From: SFTH01 sp963643985
Lineage (GTDB): Bacteria > Bacillota > Clostridia > Christensenellales > Aristaeellaceae
Direction: 5' to 3'
Length of the DNA stretch: 19,905 nucleotides
Assembly: GCA_963643985.1 (NCBI GenBank)
Contig: CAVINP010000035.1
Coordinates: 1 to 19,905, forward strand
This document shows positions 1 to 7,210 of the stretch, in pieces. Under the pieces are notes generated by a model. It was not told the DNA's origin and did no database searches. It saw only the letters and a list, made by a program, of their open reading frames with translations. Each line of letters opens with the position of its first letter. The first letter of the stretch is position 1. The position numbers and the translations under genes are program-made.

Positions 1-955
1 CCTTGATCGTGTGCATGCGGTTTTCGGCCTCGTCAAATACGATGGAAGCGGGGGACTCGAAGACCTCGTCGGTCACTTCCATGGCATCGATGCCGAACTT
101 GGCATGAATTTCGCGGCCGATGCCGGTGTTGAGATCGTGGAAAGCGGGCAGGCAGTGCATAAATACACAGTCCGGCCCTGCAATGCGCATCAGTTCGGAA
201 TTGACCTGATAGGGCATCAGATCGTGTATACGCTCAGACCATACGGCATCCGGCTCGCCCATGGAGACCCATACGTCGGTGTAGATGCAGTTCGCGCCCT
301 GTACGGCGGTGGCAGGGTCGCTGTTGAACTCGAGCGTTGCGCCCGTCTGCGCGGCAATTTCGCGGCAGGTGGCCACGAGCGCGGGATCAGGGAAGTACTT
401 CTCGGGCGCACAGGCCACAAAGTGCAGGCCCATCTTGGCGCAGCCGACCATCAGCGAGTTGCCCATGTTGTAGCGGGCATCGCCCATGTAGACCAGCTTC
501 AGACCCTGAAGCTGGGCAAAGTGTTCGCGCAGCGTCAGGAAATCCGCCAGTATCTGCGTGGGATGAAATTCATTGGTCAGGCCGTTCCAGACCGGCACGC
601 CCGCGTATTTGGCCAGCGTCTCGACGATCTCCTGACCGTAGCCGCGGTATTCGATGCCGTCAAACATGCGGCCCAGTACCCGCGCCGTGTCCGCAATGGA
701 TTCCTTTTTGCCGATCTGGGATCCGCCGGGATCAAGGTAGGTCACATGCATGCCCAGATCGTGCGCGGCCACCTCGAAGCTGCAGCGCGTGCGCGTGGAG
801 GTCTTTTCAAATATGAGCGCAATGTTTTTGCCCTTGAGCTCATCGTGCGGCATGCTCAGCTGTTTCTTGAATTTCAATTCCCCGGCCAGATCGAGCAGGG
901 AGGTAATCTCTTCGGGAGTCAGATCCAGGAGCTTGAGGAAGCTTCTGCCTTTCAT
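1..955 (-). CDS. argF: Ornithine carbamoyltransferase (C-terminus off window)
   Basis: This enzyme transfers the carbamoyl group of carbamoyl phosphate to ornithine, giving citrulline in cytoplasmic arginine synthesis. Read on the minus strand from ATG at 955, 318 codons are present, and the frame is still open at the window edge in a conserved FDEAENRMHTIK stretch, so only the last 15 or so residues should be missing. Visible family motifs are the carbamoyl-phosphate loop STRTR (residues 53-57), FHPTQ, the ornithine-site HCLPAFHD and the VSMGEP loop; together these favour ornithine over aspartate or putrescine transcarbamoylases. No other arg gene is visible. The ribosome site is weak (GGTG about 9 bases before ATG), and a SigA-like promoter lies just upstream. 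The gene is divergent from a solute-binding protein. The alternative, a catabolic arcB, cannot be excluded without the neighbours to the left. Confidence 0.93.
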   Translation of the reverse strand, partial: MKGRSFLKLLDLTPEEITSLLDLAGELKFKKQLSMPHDELKGKNIALIFEKTSTRTRCSFEVAAHDLGMHVTYLDPGGSQIGKKESIADTARVLGRMFDGIEYRGYGQEIVETLAKYAGVPVWNGLTNEFHPTQILADFLTLREHFAQLQGLKLVYMGDARYNMGNSLMVGCAKMGLHFVACAPEKYFPDPALVATCREIAAQTGATLEFNSDPATAVQGANCIYTDVWVSMGEPDAVWSERIHDLMPYQVNSELMRIAGPDCVFMHCLPAFHDLNTGIGREIHAKFGIDAMEVTDEVFESPASIVFDEAENRMHTIK

Positions 956-995
956 GGGTATACACCACTTTCTTTTGTACAGATTTTCGATTTTA

Positions 996-1024
996 ATTAT
1001 AGTACCGCTGTATTAAGTCTGCAA
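996..1024 (-). promoter_or_regulatory. Putative argF promoter
   Basis: On the minus strand, TTGCAG (1019-1024) is followed after 17 bases by a perfect TATAAT (996-1001), about 40 bases before the argF ATG. The -10 and the spacing are ideal; the -35 is only partly consensus. The assignment is by pattern only. Confidence 0.6.
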
Positions 1025-1054
1025 TAGTTGGCATGCAAAAATATGCGTTAAAAC

Positions 1055-1090
1055 TTGAATAAACGCAGAATATTCATGCATAAACTGAAT
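1055..1090. promoter_or_regulatory. Cluster of TGAAT half-sites, possible ARG box region
   Basis: Between the divergent argF and solute-binding-protein promoters, TGAAT occurs at 1056-1060 and 1086-1090 and its complement ATTCA at 1072-1076, the last inside GAATATTC. TGAATA is the core half-site of ArgR/AhrC ARG boxes. The spacing (11 and 9 bases between half-sites) is not that of a textbook 18-bp box, so this is only a suggestion that arginine might control one or both flanking genes. Confidence 0.25.
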
Positions 1091-1108
1091 ATTTAACAGT
1101 AAAAAAGA

Positions 1109-1137
1109 TTGACAGCACGGCATTTGAGTGATAATAT
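1109..1137 (+). promoter_or_regulatory. Promoter of the solute-binding protein gene
   Basis: A perfect -35 TTGACA (1109-1114) is followed after 17 bases by TAATAT (1132-1137); GATAAT at 1130-1135 is an alternative -10 with a 15-base spacer. The start codon lies 54 bases downstream. Confidence 0.65.
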
Positions 1138-1191
1138 ATGCCCATTCCGAAACACAAAAACACACAGTACGGATTTTAGGGGGATACGAAA

Positions 1192-1938
1192 ATGAAAAAG
1201 ACTTTGATTTCTCTGGCACTGATACTTGTTCTGATCTGCTCCGCCGCCATGGCAGAGACGCTGAAGATGGGTTCCAGCATCGACTTCGCGCCCTACGAGT
1301 ACTACGATGATGAGACCGGTGAGATCGTCGGCATCGACGTTGAGATCGCACAGGCCGTCTGCGACGCACTGGGCTACGAGCTTGAGATTCAGGATATGCA
1401 GTTTGACTCCATCATCGCGGCCGTCGTGAGCGGCAAGGTCGATTTCGGCATGTCCGGCTTCACCATCACCGAGGAACGCAAGCAGAGCGTTGACTTCTCC
1501 ACGCCCTACACCACGGCCGTACAGTCGATCATCGTGCCCGAGGACAGCGCCATCACCTCCGCCGATGACCTCTTCAATGCCGACAACAGCTTCTCCATCG
1601 GCGTCCAGCAGGGCACCACGGGCGATCTGTACATCACCGACGACATCGAGTCCAAGGGCCTTTCCCACACGGTTCAGCGCTACAACAAGGCGCCCGATGC
1701 CATCGTGGCACTGCAGTCCGACAAAATCGATTGTGTGATCATTGACGGCGAGGTCGCTGCCGCATTCGTGGCCGGCAATGAGGGTCTGAAGCTGCTGGAT
1801 ACCGCCTATGCCTATGAAGAGTATGCGATCTGCTTTGCCAAGGACAGCGCCATCTACGAGGCCTTCAACACCGAGCTCGAGGCGCTGATCGCCGACGGCA
1901 CCGTTCAGACCATCATCGACAAGTACATCACCGACTGA
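1192..1938 (+). CDS. Amino-acid-type ABC transporter solute-binding protein (SBP_bac_3 family)
   Basis: The 248-residue product looks like the extracytoplasmic binding component of a polar amino acid ABC importer. A signal peptide covers residues 1-21 (KK, then a Leu/Ile-rich core) with a likely signal peptidase I site AMA-E. The lipobox of most Gram-positive binding proteins is missing; Cys16 is preceded by Ile, which fits poorly. The mature part has family hallmarks: FAPYEYYDDETGEIVGIDVE near the start, the MSGFTITEERKQSVDFSTPY region, and GVQQGTTG at the hinge. A strong AGGGGGA site (1178-1184) sits 7 bases before the ATG. No permease or ATPase gene follows; a terminator does, so it is an orphan. 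Divergence from argF makes arginine or another basic amino acid a reasonable guess for the ligand, but the ligand cannot be read from the sequence. Confidence 0.88.
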   Translation: MKKTLISLALILVLICSAAMAETLKMGSSIDFAPYEYYDDETGEIVGIDVEIAQAVCDALGYELEIQDMQFDSIIAAVVSGKVDFGMSGFTITEERKQSVDFSTPYTTAVQSIIVPEDSAITSADDLFNADNSFSIGVQQGTTGDLYITDDIESKGLSHTVQRYNKAPDAIVALQSDKIDCVIIDGEVAAAFVAGNEGLKLLDTAYAYEEYAICFAKDSAIYEAFNTELEALIADGTVQTIIDKYITD

Positions 1939-1956
1939 CATACGTTTCTGTACTGC

Positions 1957-1994
1957 AAAGAGCGGCCGCCCGGAGTTCGGGTGGCCGTTCTTTT
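1957..1994 (+). terminator. Rho-independent terminator of the solute-binding protein gene
   Basis: A 16-bp stem (two G-U pairs; CGGCC and CCCG against CGGG and GGCCG) closes a 5-base loop at 1973-1977 and ends in TTTT at 1991-1994. It lies 19 bases after the stop codon. Confidence 0.85.
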
Positions 1995-2011
1995 GCGTCT
2001 GCATAGAAATA

Positions 2012-2041
2012 CCGGTGACCTGTATTTGAACCGGTCACCGG
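2012..2041 (-). terminator. Probable terminator of hisS-aspS
   Basis: CCGGTGACC (2012-2020) and GGTCACCGG (2033-2041) form a perfect 9-bp stem with a 12-base loop, 12 bases beyond the aspS stop. On the minus strand it is followed by TATTTCTA, a moderate U-rich tract. Confidence 0.65.
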
Positions 2042-2053
2042 CAATAAAGCATA

Positions 2054-3844
2054 TTACTTCTGCGTCTGCTCGTCCGGCACGCATTTGATCTTCAGCGTCT
2101 CGAGCTGATCCGGGCGGACATCCGCGGGCGTTTCCATCATCAGGCAGTTTGCACTGGTGGCCTTGGGGAAGGCGATGATGTCGCGCAGGCTGTCGGAATC
2201 GGTCAGGAGCATCACGAGCCTGTCGATACCGAATGCCAGACCGCCGTGCGGCGGTGCGCCGTACTTGAAGGCATCGAGCAGGAAGCCGAAGCGGTGCTGT
2301 GCTTCCTCGTCGGACAGGCCGATCATCTCAAACATCTGGGCCTGCATATCGGCACGGTGGATACGGATGGAGCCGGAAGCCAGCTCGATGCCGTTCATGA
2401 CCAGGTCGTAAGCACGGGAGCGTACCTTCTCCTTGTCGGTATCCAGATAGCAGTTGTCCTCTGCATACCAGTTGGTGAAGGGATGGTGTGCAGCCACATA
2501 GCGGCCCTCTTCTTCACTGTACTCGAACAGCGGGAACTCGGTGACCCAGAAGATGTTGTACCTGTTGTGGTCGATCATGCCGTGACGCTTGGCCAGCTCG
2601 CAGCGGAGTGCACCCAGCGACTGCCAGACCACATTTTTCTTGTCTGCGCCGAAGAATATGATATCGCCCGGCTCGGCGTTCATGGCCGTGCGCACGGTCT
2701 CGATCATCTCGGACGTCATGAACTTGTTGAAGGAGGACTTCACGTTGCCGTCCGCAGTGAAAGTCATGTGCGGCAGGCCCTTGGCGCGATAGGTCTTGAC
2801 AAACTCGGCATAGCCGTCGATTTCCTTGCGCGTCATGGATGCCAGACCCTTGGCGTTGATGGCCTCCACGCGGCCGCCCGCCTCGATGGCACTGTCAAAC
2901 ACACCGAAGCCGCAGCCCTTGAGCGCGTCCGTCAGGTTCACCAGCGTCATTCCGAAGCGCGTATCCGGCTTGTCCGATCCGTAGGTTTCCATGGCATGGT
3001 CCCAGGTCATGCGGGGCAGGGGAAGCGCAAGGTCGATGCCCTTGACTTCCTTGAATATGCGTGCAAACACGTGCTCGACGACGGAGTAGATGTCCTCTTC
3101 GTCAATGAAGGACATTTCGATGTCGCACTGCGTGAATTCCGGCTGACGGTCGGCACGGTTGTCCTCGTCGCGGAAGCAGCGTGCGATCTGATAATACTTG
3201 TCAAAGCCGGCCAGCATCAGCAGCTGCTTGTAGATCTGGGGGCTCTGCGGCAGCGCGTAGAACGTGCCGGGATGCAGGCGGCTGGGCACGAGGAAGTCAC
3301 GTGCACCTTCGGGCGTGGACTTGGAAAGGATCGGCGTTTCGACCTCGGTAAAGCCCCACTCGTCCAGTGCTCTGCGGATGCAGCTCGTCACGTGGCTGCG
3401 GATGCGAAGCTTTTCCTGCATGGAAGGACGGCGCAGGTCCAGATAGCGGTACTTCAGGCGCACCAGCTCATTCTCGCTGGCTTTGTCGTCGATGTAGATC
3501 GGCGGGGTCTCGGATTTGTTGAGCAGCACGGCATCGCGCACCACCACTTCGATCTCGCCCGTTTTCATGTCATGGTTGATGGCGCTCTCGTCGCGCAAGC
3601 GGACGTCGCCCAGAACGGTCACGACATACTCGCTTCTGAGGCTCTGCGCCAGTGTCAGCATTTCGGCAGAGCAATCGGCGCTGTCGAAGACCAGCTGTAC
3701 CAGGCCCTCACGGTCGCGCAGCCAAACAAACACCAGACCGCCCAGGTCGCGCGTGCGCTGCACCCAGCCGGACAGATGTACGGTCTTGCCCGCATCTTCA
3801 CGCGTCAGCAGACCGCAGTAATGATCTCTCTTGTGTGAAAGCAT
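2054..3844 (-). CDS. aspS: Aspartyl-tRNA synthetase
   Basis: A class II synthetase of 596 residues that charges tRNA-Asp with aspartate. The layout is the bacterial one: N-terminal OB-fold anticodon domain (about 1-110), catalytic core with motif 2 FRDEDNRADRQPEFTQ, an inserted GAD domain (about residues 290-420, after MTWDHAMETYGSDKPD) and motif 3 GLAFGIDRLVML. The length is normal. The start is the ATG at 3844, because GGGAGG lies 9 bases upstream; an in-frame TTG at 3877 would overlap hisS and has no such site. In the anticodon region, RDLGG has Leu34 at the position where discriminating enzymes such as that of E. coli carry Leu and non-discriminating ones often carry His, so this enzyme is probably discriminating (inference). 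It follows hisS by 19 bases and should be cotranscribed with it. Confidence 0.96.
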   Translation of the reverse strand: MLSHKRDHYCGLLTREDAGKTVHLSGWVQRTRDLGGLVFVWLRDREGLVQLVFDSADCSAEMLTLAQSLRSEYVVTVLGDVRLRDESAINHDMKTGEIEVVVRDAVLLNKSETPPIYIDDKASENELVRLKYRYLDLRRPSMQEKLRIRSHVTSCIRRALDEWGFTEVETPILSKSTPEGARDFLVPSRLHPGTFYALPQSPQIYKQLLMLAGFDKYYQIARCFRDEDNRADRQPEFTQCDIEMSFIDEEDIYSVVEHVFARIFKEVKGIDLALPLPRMTWDHAMETYGSDKPDTRFGMTLVNLTDALKGCGFGVFDSAIEAGGRVEAINAKGLASMTRKEIDGYAEFVKTYRAKGLPHMTFTADGNVKSSFNKFMTSEMIETVRTAMNAEPGDIIFFGADKKNVVWQSLGALRCELAKRHGMIDHNRYNIFWVTEFPLFEYSEEEGRYVAAHHPFTNWYAEDNCYLDTDKEKVRSRAYDLVMNGIELASGSIRIHRADMQAQMFEMIGLSDEEAQHRFGFLLDAFKYGAPPHGGLAFGIDRLVMLLTDSDSLRDIIAFPKATSANCLMMETPADVRPDQLETLKIKCVPDEQTQK

Positions 3845-3863
3845 ATCTTGTTTCCTCCCGATT

Positions 3864-5114
3864 TTATTGCTTTGCAAGCACGCTCACGATGTCGCCGCGC
3901 GCGATCTCGGTCTCCGTGCTGTTTTCCATGTCGCGCAGCTTCACAACGCCCTTTTCAAGTTCATCGCCTGCAATGACGATAACCTTCTTCACGCCCAGCT
4001 TGTTGGCATACTTGAACTGGGCCTTCATGCTGCGTGCGGCATGATCCATATCGGCCTTCAGACCCGCATTGCGCAGCTCGCTGACGAGCTTTACGCCCTC
4101 CAGCCGCGCTTCGTCGCCGAGCGTGACCACGAAGGTGTCGTACAGCTCGGGTGCAACGGGTGCAACGCCGCGCTGGTCCTGAACCATGATCATGCGCTCT
4201 ATACCCATGCCGAAACCCATGCCGGGGGTGTCCGGGCCGCCCAGTTCCTTGACGAGGCCGTCATAGCGTCCGCCGCCGCAGACCGTCAGCTTGCCCTGGG
4301 GTGTCTCGGTGATGATTTCAAATACGGTCTTGGTATAGTAGTCCAGGCCGCGGACGATGCGCGGATCGATCTCGTAGGCAATGCCCAGCGCTTCGAGATA
4401 CTTCTTCAGCTTTTCAAAGTGCTCGCTGCACTCCGGGCAAAGATTGTCCAGCATGGCCGGCGCATCCGTCAGCTTGTCGCCGTCTTCCTTGCAGTCCAGT
4501 ATGCGCAGCGGGTTGCGCTCGAAGCGGTCGCGGCAGGTCTGGCAGAGGGAAGAGAGCTTCGGCTCAAGGTAGGTGCGCAGCTTCTCCAGATAGGTCTTGC
4601 GGCAGGTGGGGCAGCCGATGGAATTGATCGAGAGCTTCAGGTCGGTAATGCCGTTGGCCTCCAGCATGCGCAGCGCCATCTGAATGATTTCGGCATCCAG
4701 AGAAGCATCCTTTGCACCGAAGACCTCGATGCCGTTCTGGTGGAACTGGCGGAGTCTGCCGGACTGCGGCTTTTCATAGCGGAAGCAGGGGCAGGCACTG
4801 TAGTAGAGCTTGCAGGGCAGGGCATCGAAAAGATGGGCCTCTATAAAAGCGCGAACCGCACCGGCCGTGCCCTCGGGCTTGAGCGTGATGGAACGATGCC
4901 CCTTGTCCTCAAAGGTGTACATTTCCTTTTGAACGACATCGGTCGTATCGCCGACGCCGCGCTGAAACAGCTCGGTGTGCTCAAACACCGGCGTGCGGAT
5001 TTCTCGGTAACCGGCCTCGGCACAGATGCGGCGCATGTTTGCGTCTATCATCTGCCAACGGTATGCGTCCTGGGGCAGCATATCCAGTGTGCCCTTGGGG
5101 GCCTGTGTCAGCAT
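3864..5114 (-). CDS. hisS: Histidyl-tRNA synthetase
   Basis: A class II synthetase of 416 residues that charges tRNA-His. It shows motif 2 FRYEKPQSGRLRQFHQ, the histidine-specific blocks GLDYYTKTVFE and GGRYDGLV, motif 3 GFGMGIERM, and a C-terminal anticodon-binding domain. The ATG at 5114 is chosen because AAGGAGG lies about 10 bases before it; an upstream in-frame extension to 5165 lacks a site and family similarity. The insertion domain is unusually Cys-rich: C168/C171, C191/C194, C208 and C226/C229, mostly as CxxC pairs, which suggests a metal site (inference). It is the first gene of the hisS-aspS pair common in Firmicutes. The predicted leader is only about 70 bases, too short for a T-box. 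Confidence 0.96.
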   Translation of the reverse strand: MLTQAPKGTLDMLPQDAYRWQMIDANMRRICAEAGYREIRTPVFEHTELFQRGVGDTTDVVQKEMYTFEDKGHRSITLKPEGTAGAVRAFIEAHLFDALPCKLYYSACPCFRYEKPQSGRLRQFHQNGIEVFGAKDASLDAEIIQMALRMLEANGITDLKLSINSIGCPTCRKTYLEKLRTYLEPKLSSLCQTCRDRFERNPLRILDCKEDGDKLTDAPAMLDNLCPECSEHFEKLKKYLEALGIAYEIDPRIVRGLDYYTKTVFEIITETPQGKLTVCGGGRYDGLVKELGGPDTPGMGFGMGIERMIMVQDQRGVAPVAPELYDTFVVTLGDEARLEGVKLVSELRNAGLKADMDHAARSMKAQFKYANKLGVKKVIVIAGDELEKGVVKLRDMENSTETEIARGDIVSVLAKQ

Positions 5115-5191
5115 AATGCGGTAACCTCCTTGTGCGGCAGTCGGGCGGACGGCATTTCCGCTCAAAAGCCATAATTACAGATTCAACGCTC

Positions 5192-5200
5192 ATTATAGCA
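5192..5200 (-). promoter_or_regulatory. Extended -10 promoter for hisS-aspS
   Basis: On the minus strand the sequence reads TGCTATAAT, a perfect extended -10. No good -35 lies at the usual distance (TTGATT is 21 bases upstream). Transcription would begin near 5185, leaving a leader of about 70 bases. Confidence 0.55.
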
Positions 5201-5271
5201 TGATCGCCCGAAAAAAACAATCAATTCAAATTGCGAAATAAGATAAATCGCAAACTTAATCCGTATTCGGC

Positions 5272-5300
5272 TTGCAGGAAGCGCAAGAAATGTGTAATAT
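5272..5300 (+). promoter_or_regulatory. Promoter of the AlaX-HAD operon
   Basis: TTGCAG (5272-5277), a 17-base spacer and TAATAT (5295-5300) lie 26 bases before the start codon. The -35 hexamer is the same as the one proposed for argF. Confidence 0.5.
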
Positions 5301-5325
5301 AAATCCCGGAAGGGAATGATGCAGC

Positions 5326-6525
5326 ATGACCGACAGGCTTTATTATAACGATGCATACCTGAAAAGTTTTGACGCACGGGTCACCGCCGTTTCCGAACGA
5401 AACGGCAAACCCGTCATAACGCTTGACCGTTCGGCCTTTTATCCGACCTCGGGTGGCCAGCCCTACGATACGGGCAGAATAAACGATGCATTGGTCACGG
5501 ACGTGTTCGTAGGCAACGACGGGGAGGTTTGGCACGAAGTAAACGGACAATTTGCGCCCGGGGACATTGTGCACGGCGAAATCGACTGGGCGAGGCGCTT
5601 TGACCATATGCAGCAGCACGCGGCAGATCACATGATCGCGGGTGCGATCTGGCGCATGCTGGGCGGCGTGACCATCGGTCTGCATGAGAGCGACGACATA
5701 TCCACCATAGATGTGGCCATGCCGGACGGGCGCACGCACCTGACGCAGGAAGAGACGCAGCGTATCGAGTGGGACGTGAACCGGCACATCCAGCGCGACG
5801 TGCCCATACGCTGCTGGTTCCCGGATGAAGCGGAGCTGGCCGTGCTGCCGCTGCGCAAAAAGCCCACGGTGAAGGAACATGTGCGCGTGGTGGCCATCGG
5901 GGATGACGAGATGGTCGCCTGCGGCGGCACGCATCCGTCCACGGCGGGGCAGATCGGCCTTGTCAAGATTGTGTCTCTTGCGCCTGCACGCGGCAAGCTG
6001 CGCGTAGGTTTTGTAGCGGGTGAACGGGCACTCAGGGATTATTTCAACTGCTTTGATGTTTCCCATGCGGCAGCGAAGCAGTTTTCTGCGGGCACGGACA
6101 AACTGAGCGAGAATATAACGGCGCTTCGTCAGAAGCTTGAGGAGACGCAGGTGCAGCTGAAGTGCATGCAAAAGGAAAAGATGCTCTCGGAGATCCGGGA
6201 CATGATTGGCAGCGCCGAGACGGTCGGCGGAATCCGGCTGATTGCACGCTTTGTGGTGGGCGACATCACGCTTGCCAAGGACTGTGTATCAAAGCTGATC
6301 GAACAGGAAAACGTCGTTGCCCTGATGGGGGTCAGATGTGAGAAGCATTCCATGTTCGTATTCGGACGATCCGGGAATGTCGATATCAACATGGGCGCAC
6401 TCCTGGGCGAAGCGGCCAAGGCACTGGGCGGCAAGGGCGGCGGACGATCCGATTTTGCGCAGGGTGGCGGCCCGGATACGATGCTTGAAGCGGCTGTACG
6501 GATAATAAAGGAGAAAGTGAAATGA
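5326..6525 (+). CDS. Alanyl-tRNA editing protein, long AlaX type with DHHA1 domain
   Basis: A free-standing editing factor of 399 residues, related to the editing half of alanyl-tRNA synthetase, that hydrolyses tRNA-Ala mischarged with Ser or Gly (family knowledge). The N-terminal part carries FYPTSGGQPYDTG (38-50). All four expected zinc ligands are present: H98 and H102 (QHAADH) and C199 and H203 (CGGTH). A helical linker around residues 240-290 leads to a C-terminal DHHA1 domain with GGKGGGRSDFAQGGG near 370-385. There is no aminoacylation core, so it is not a broken alaS. The ribosome site is modest (GGAAGGG about 11 bases upstream). The gene is divergent from hisS-aspS and overlaps the next gene by 4 bases (ATGA). 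Confidence 0.9.
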   Translation: MTDRLYYNDAYLKSFDARVTAVSERNGKPVITLDRSAFYPTSGGQPYDTGRINDALVTDVFVGNDGEVWHEVNGQFAPGDIVHGEIDWARRFDHMQQHAADHMIAGAIWRMLGGVTIGLHESDDISTIDVAMPDGRTHLTQEETQRIEWDVNRHIQRDVPIRCWFPDEAELAVLPLRKKPTVKEHVRVVAIGDDEMVACGGTHPSTAGQIGLVKIVSLAPARGKLRVGFVAGERALRDYFNCFDVSHAAAKQFSAGTDKLSENITALRQKLEETQVQLKCMQKEKMLSEIRDMIGSAETVGGIRLIARFVVGDITLAKDCVSKLIEQENVVALMGVRCEKHSMFVFGRSGNVDINMGALLGEAAKALGGKGGGRSDFAQGGGPDTMLEAAVRIIKEKVK

Positions 6526-7175
6526 TACCGGATTTCAGGGCAGCATTGTTTGATATGGACGGCACCATTCTGGCCACCATGCGTTACTGGCGGCTGACGA
6601 CGGTCGAAGTGCTGCTGGCACATGACATCGTGCCGACTCCCGACGTCATGGCACGTGTATTTGAAACCTCCAGCCGCAAGCTCACGCGCGAAGTGCTGGA
6701 TGCCTGCGGTCTGCAGGACATGGAGCATATGCAGATAATCCGCGAAATGGAAGAATTTATGCATCGCCACTATCTCTACGATGCGCACGTCAAGCCGGGT
6801 GTGCAGGCCTACCTGCAAAGGCTCAAAAATGCGGGCATTCCCATGTGCGTGGCCACGGGTTCGCCGCGTGAATTTGCCCGTGATGCACTGGACCGGCTGC
6901 AGCTGTCGGGGTATTTCAGCTTCATCACCGACGGCTACGAATACGGCATGGACAAGCATGTGCCGGCCTACTTTGAACTGATGGCACAAAAACTGGGCGT
7001 GCAGACGGGGGAGATGTGCGTCTTTGAGGACGCACCCTACTCCGTCCGTGCTGCCAGGAGTGCGGGTTGCAAGGTCATCGCCATACGCGATCGGACGCAG
7101 AAGGACAAGTGGGCCGAGCTTGAAACCCTCGCCGATCACATGATCGACAGCTTCGAGGATCTGCTCCGTCCCTGA
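6522..7175 (+). CDS. HAD-superfamily hydrolase (beta-phosphoglucomutase-like phosphatase)
   Basis: A 217-residue cytoplasmic phosphatase or phosphomutase of the haloacid dehalogenase superfamily. Motif I is FDMDGT, with nucleophile D11 and acid/base D13. A helical cap (about 18-85) follows, with motif II CVATGSPREF (the Thr or Ser after the strand), motif III Lys in MDKHVPAYF, and motif IV VFEDAPYSVRAARSAG. This is the subfamily I layout seen in beta-phosphoglucomutase and many sugar phosphatases; the substrate cannot be read. AAAGGAG lies 8 bases before the ATG inside the end of the AlaX gene, and the ATGA overlap suggests translational coupling. No terminator hairpin follows; the gene ends beside a heptad repeat and converges on the Nudix gene. 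Confidence 0.88.
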   Translation: MIPDFRAALFDMDGTILATMRYWRLTTVEVLLAHDIVPTPDVMARVFETSSRKLTREVLDACGLQDMEHMQIIREMEEFMHRHYLYDAHVKPGVQAYLQRLKNAGIPMCVATGSPREFARDALDRLQLSGYFSFITDGYEYGMDKHVPAYFELMAQKLGVQTGEMCVFEDAPYSVRAARSAGCKVIAIRDRTQKDKWAELETLADHMIDSFEDLLRP

Positions 7176-7189
7176 GCCCCGATCACTGG

Positions 7190-7210
7190 TCCCTAGTCCC
7201 TAATCCCTAG
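7190..7210. repeat. Tandem heptad repeat with stop codons in all six frames
   Basis: Three adjacent 7-base units, TCCCTAG, TCCCTAA and TCCCTAG, lie between the convergent HAD and Nudix genes. Since 7 is one more than a multiple of 3, plus-strand stops at 7194, 7201 and 7208 fall in three different frames, and the CTA complements at 7193, 7200 and 7207 do the same on the minus strand. The Nudix gene uses the one at 7207-7209 as its own stop. There is no hairpin here. Confidence 0.85.

Noticed and set aside
11..1027. A 338-codon plus-strand frame at the left edge
   Set aside because: It mirrors argF on the other strand, where the motifs STRTR, HPTQ and HCLPAFHD are clear.
2246..3838. A 530-codon plus-strand frame opposite aspS
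   Set aside because: aspS on the minus strand is complete with all motifs; the antisense translation has no recognisable domain.
3831..5174. A 447-codon plus-strand frame opposite hisS
   Set aside because: The antisense shadow of a complete hisS, with no ribosome site or family resemblance.
5115..5190. A possible T-box riboswitch before hisS
   Set aside because: The leader predicted from the TGCTATAAT promoter is only about 70 bases. No terminator-antiterminator pair or T-box sequence is visible.
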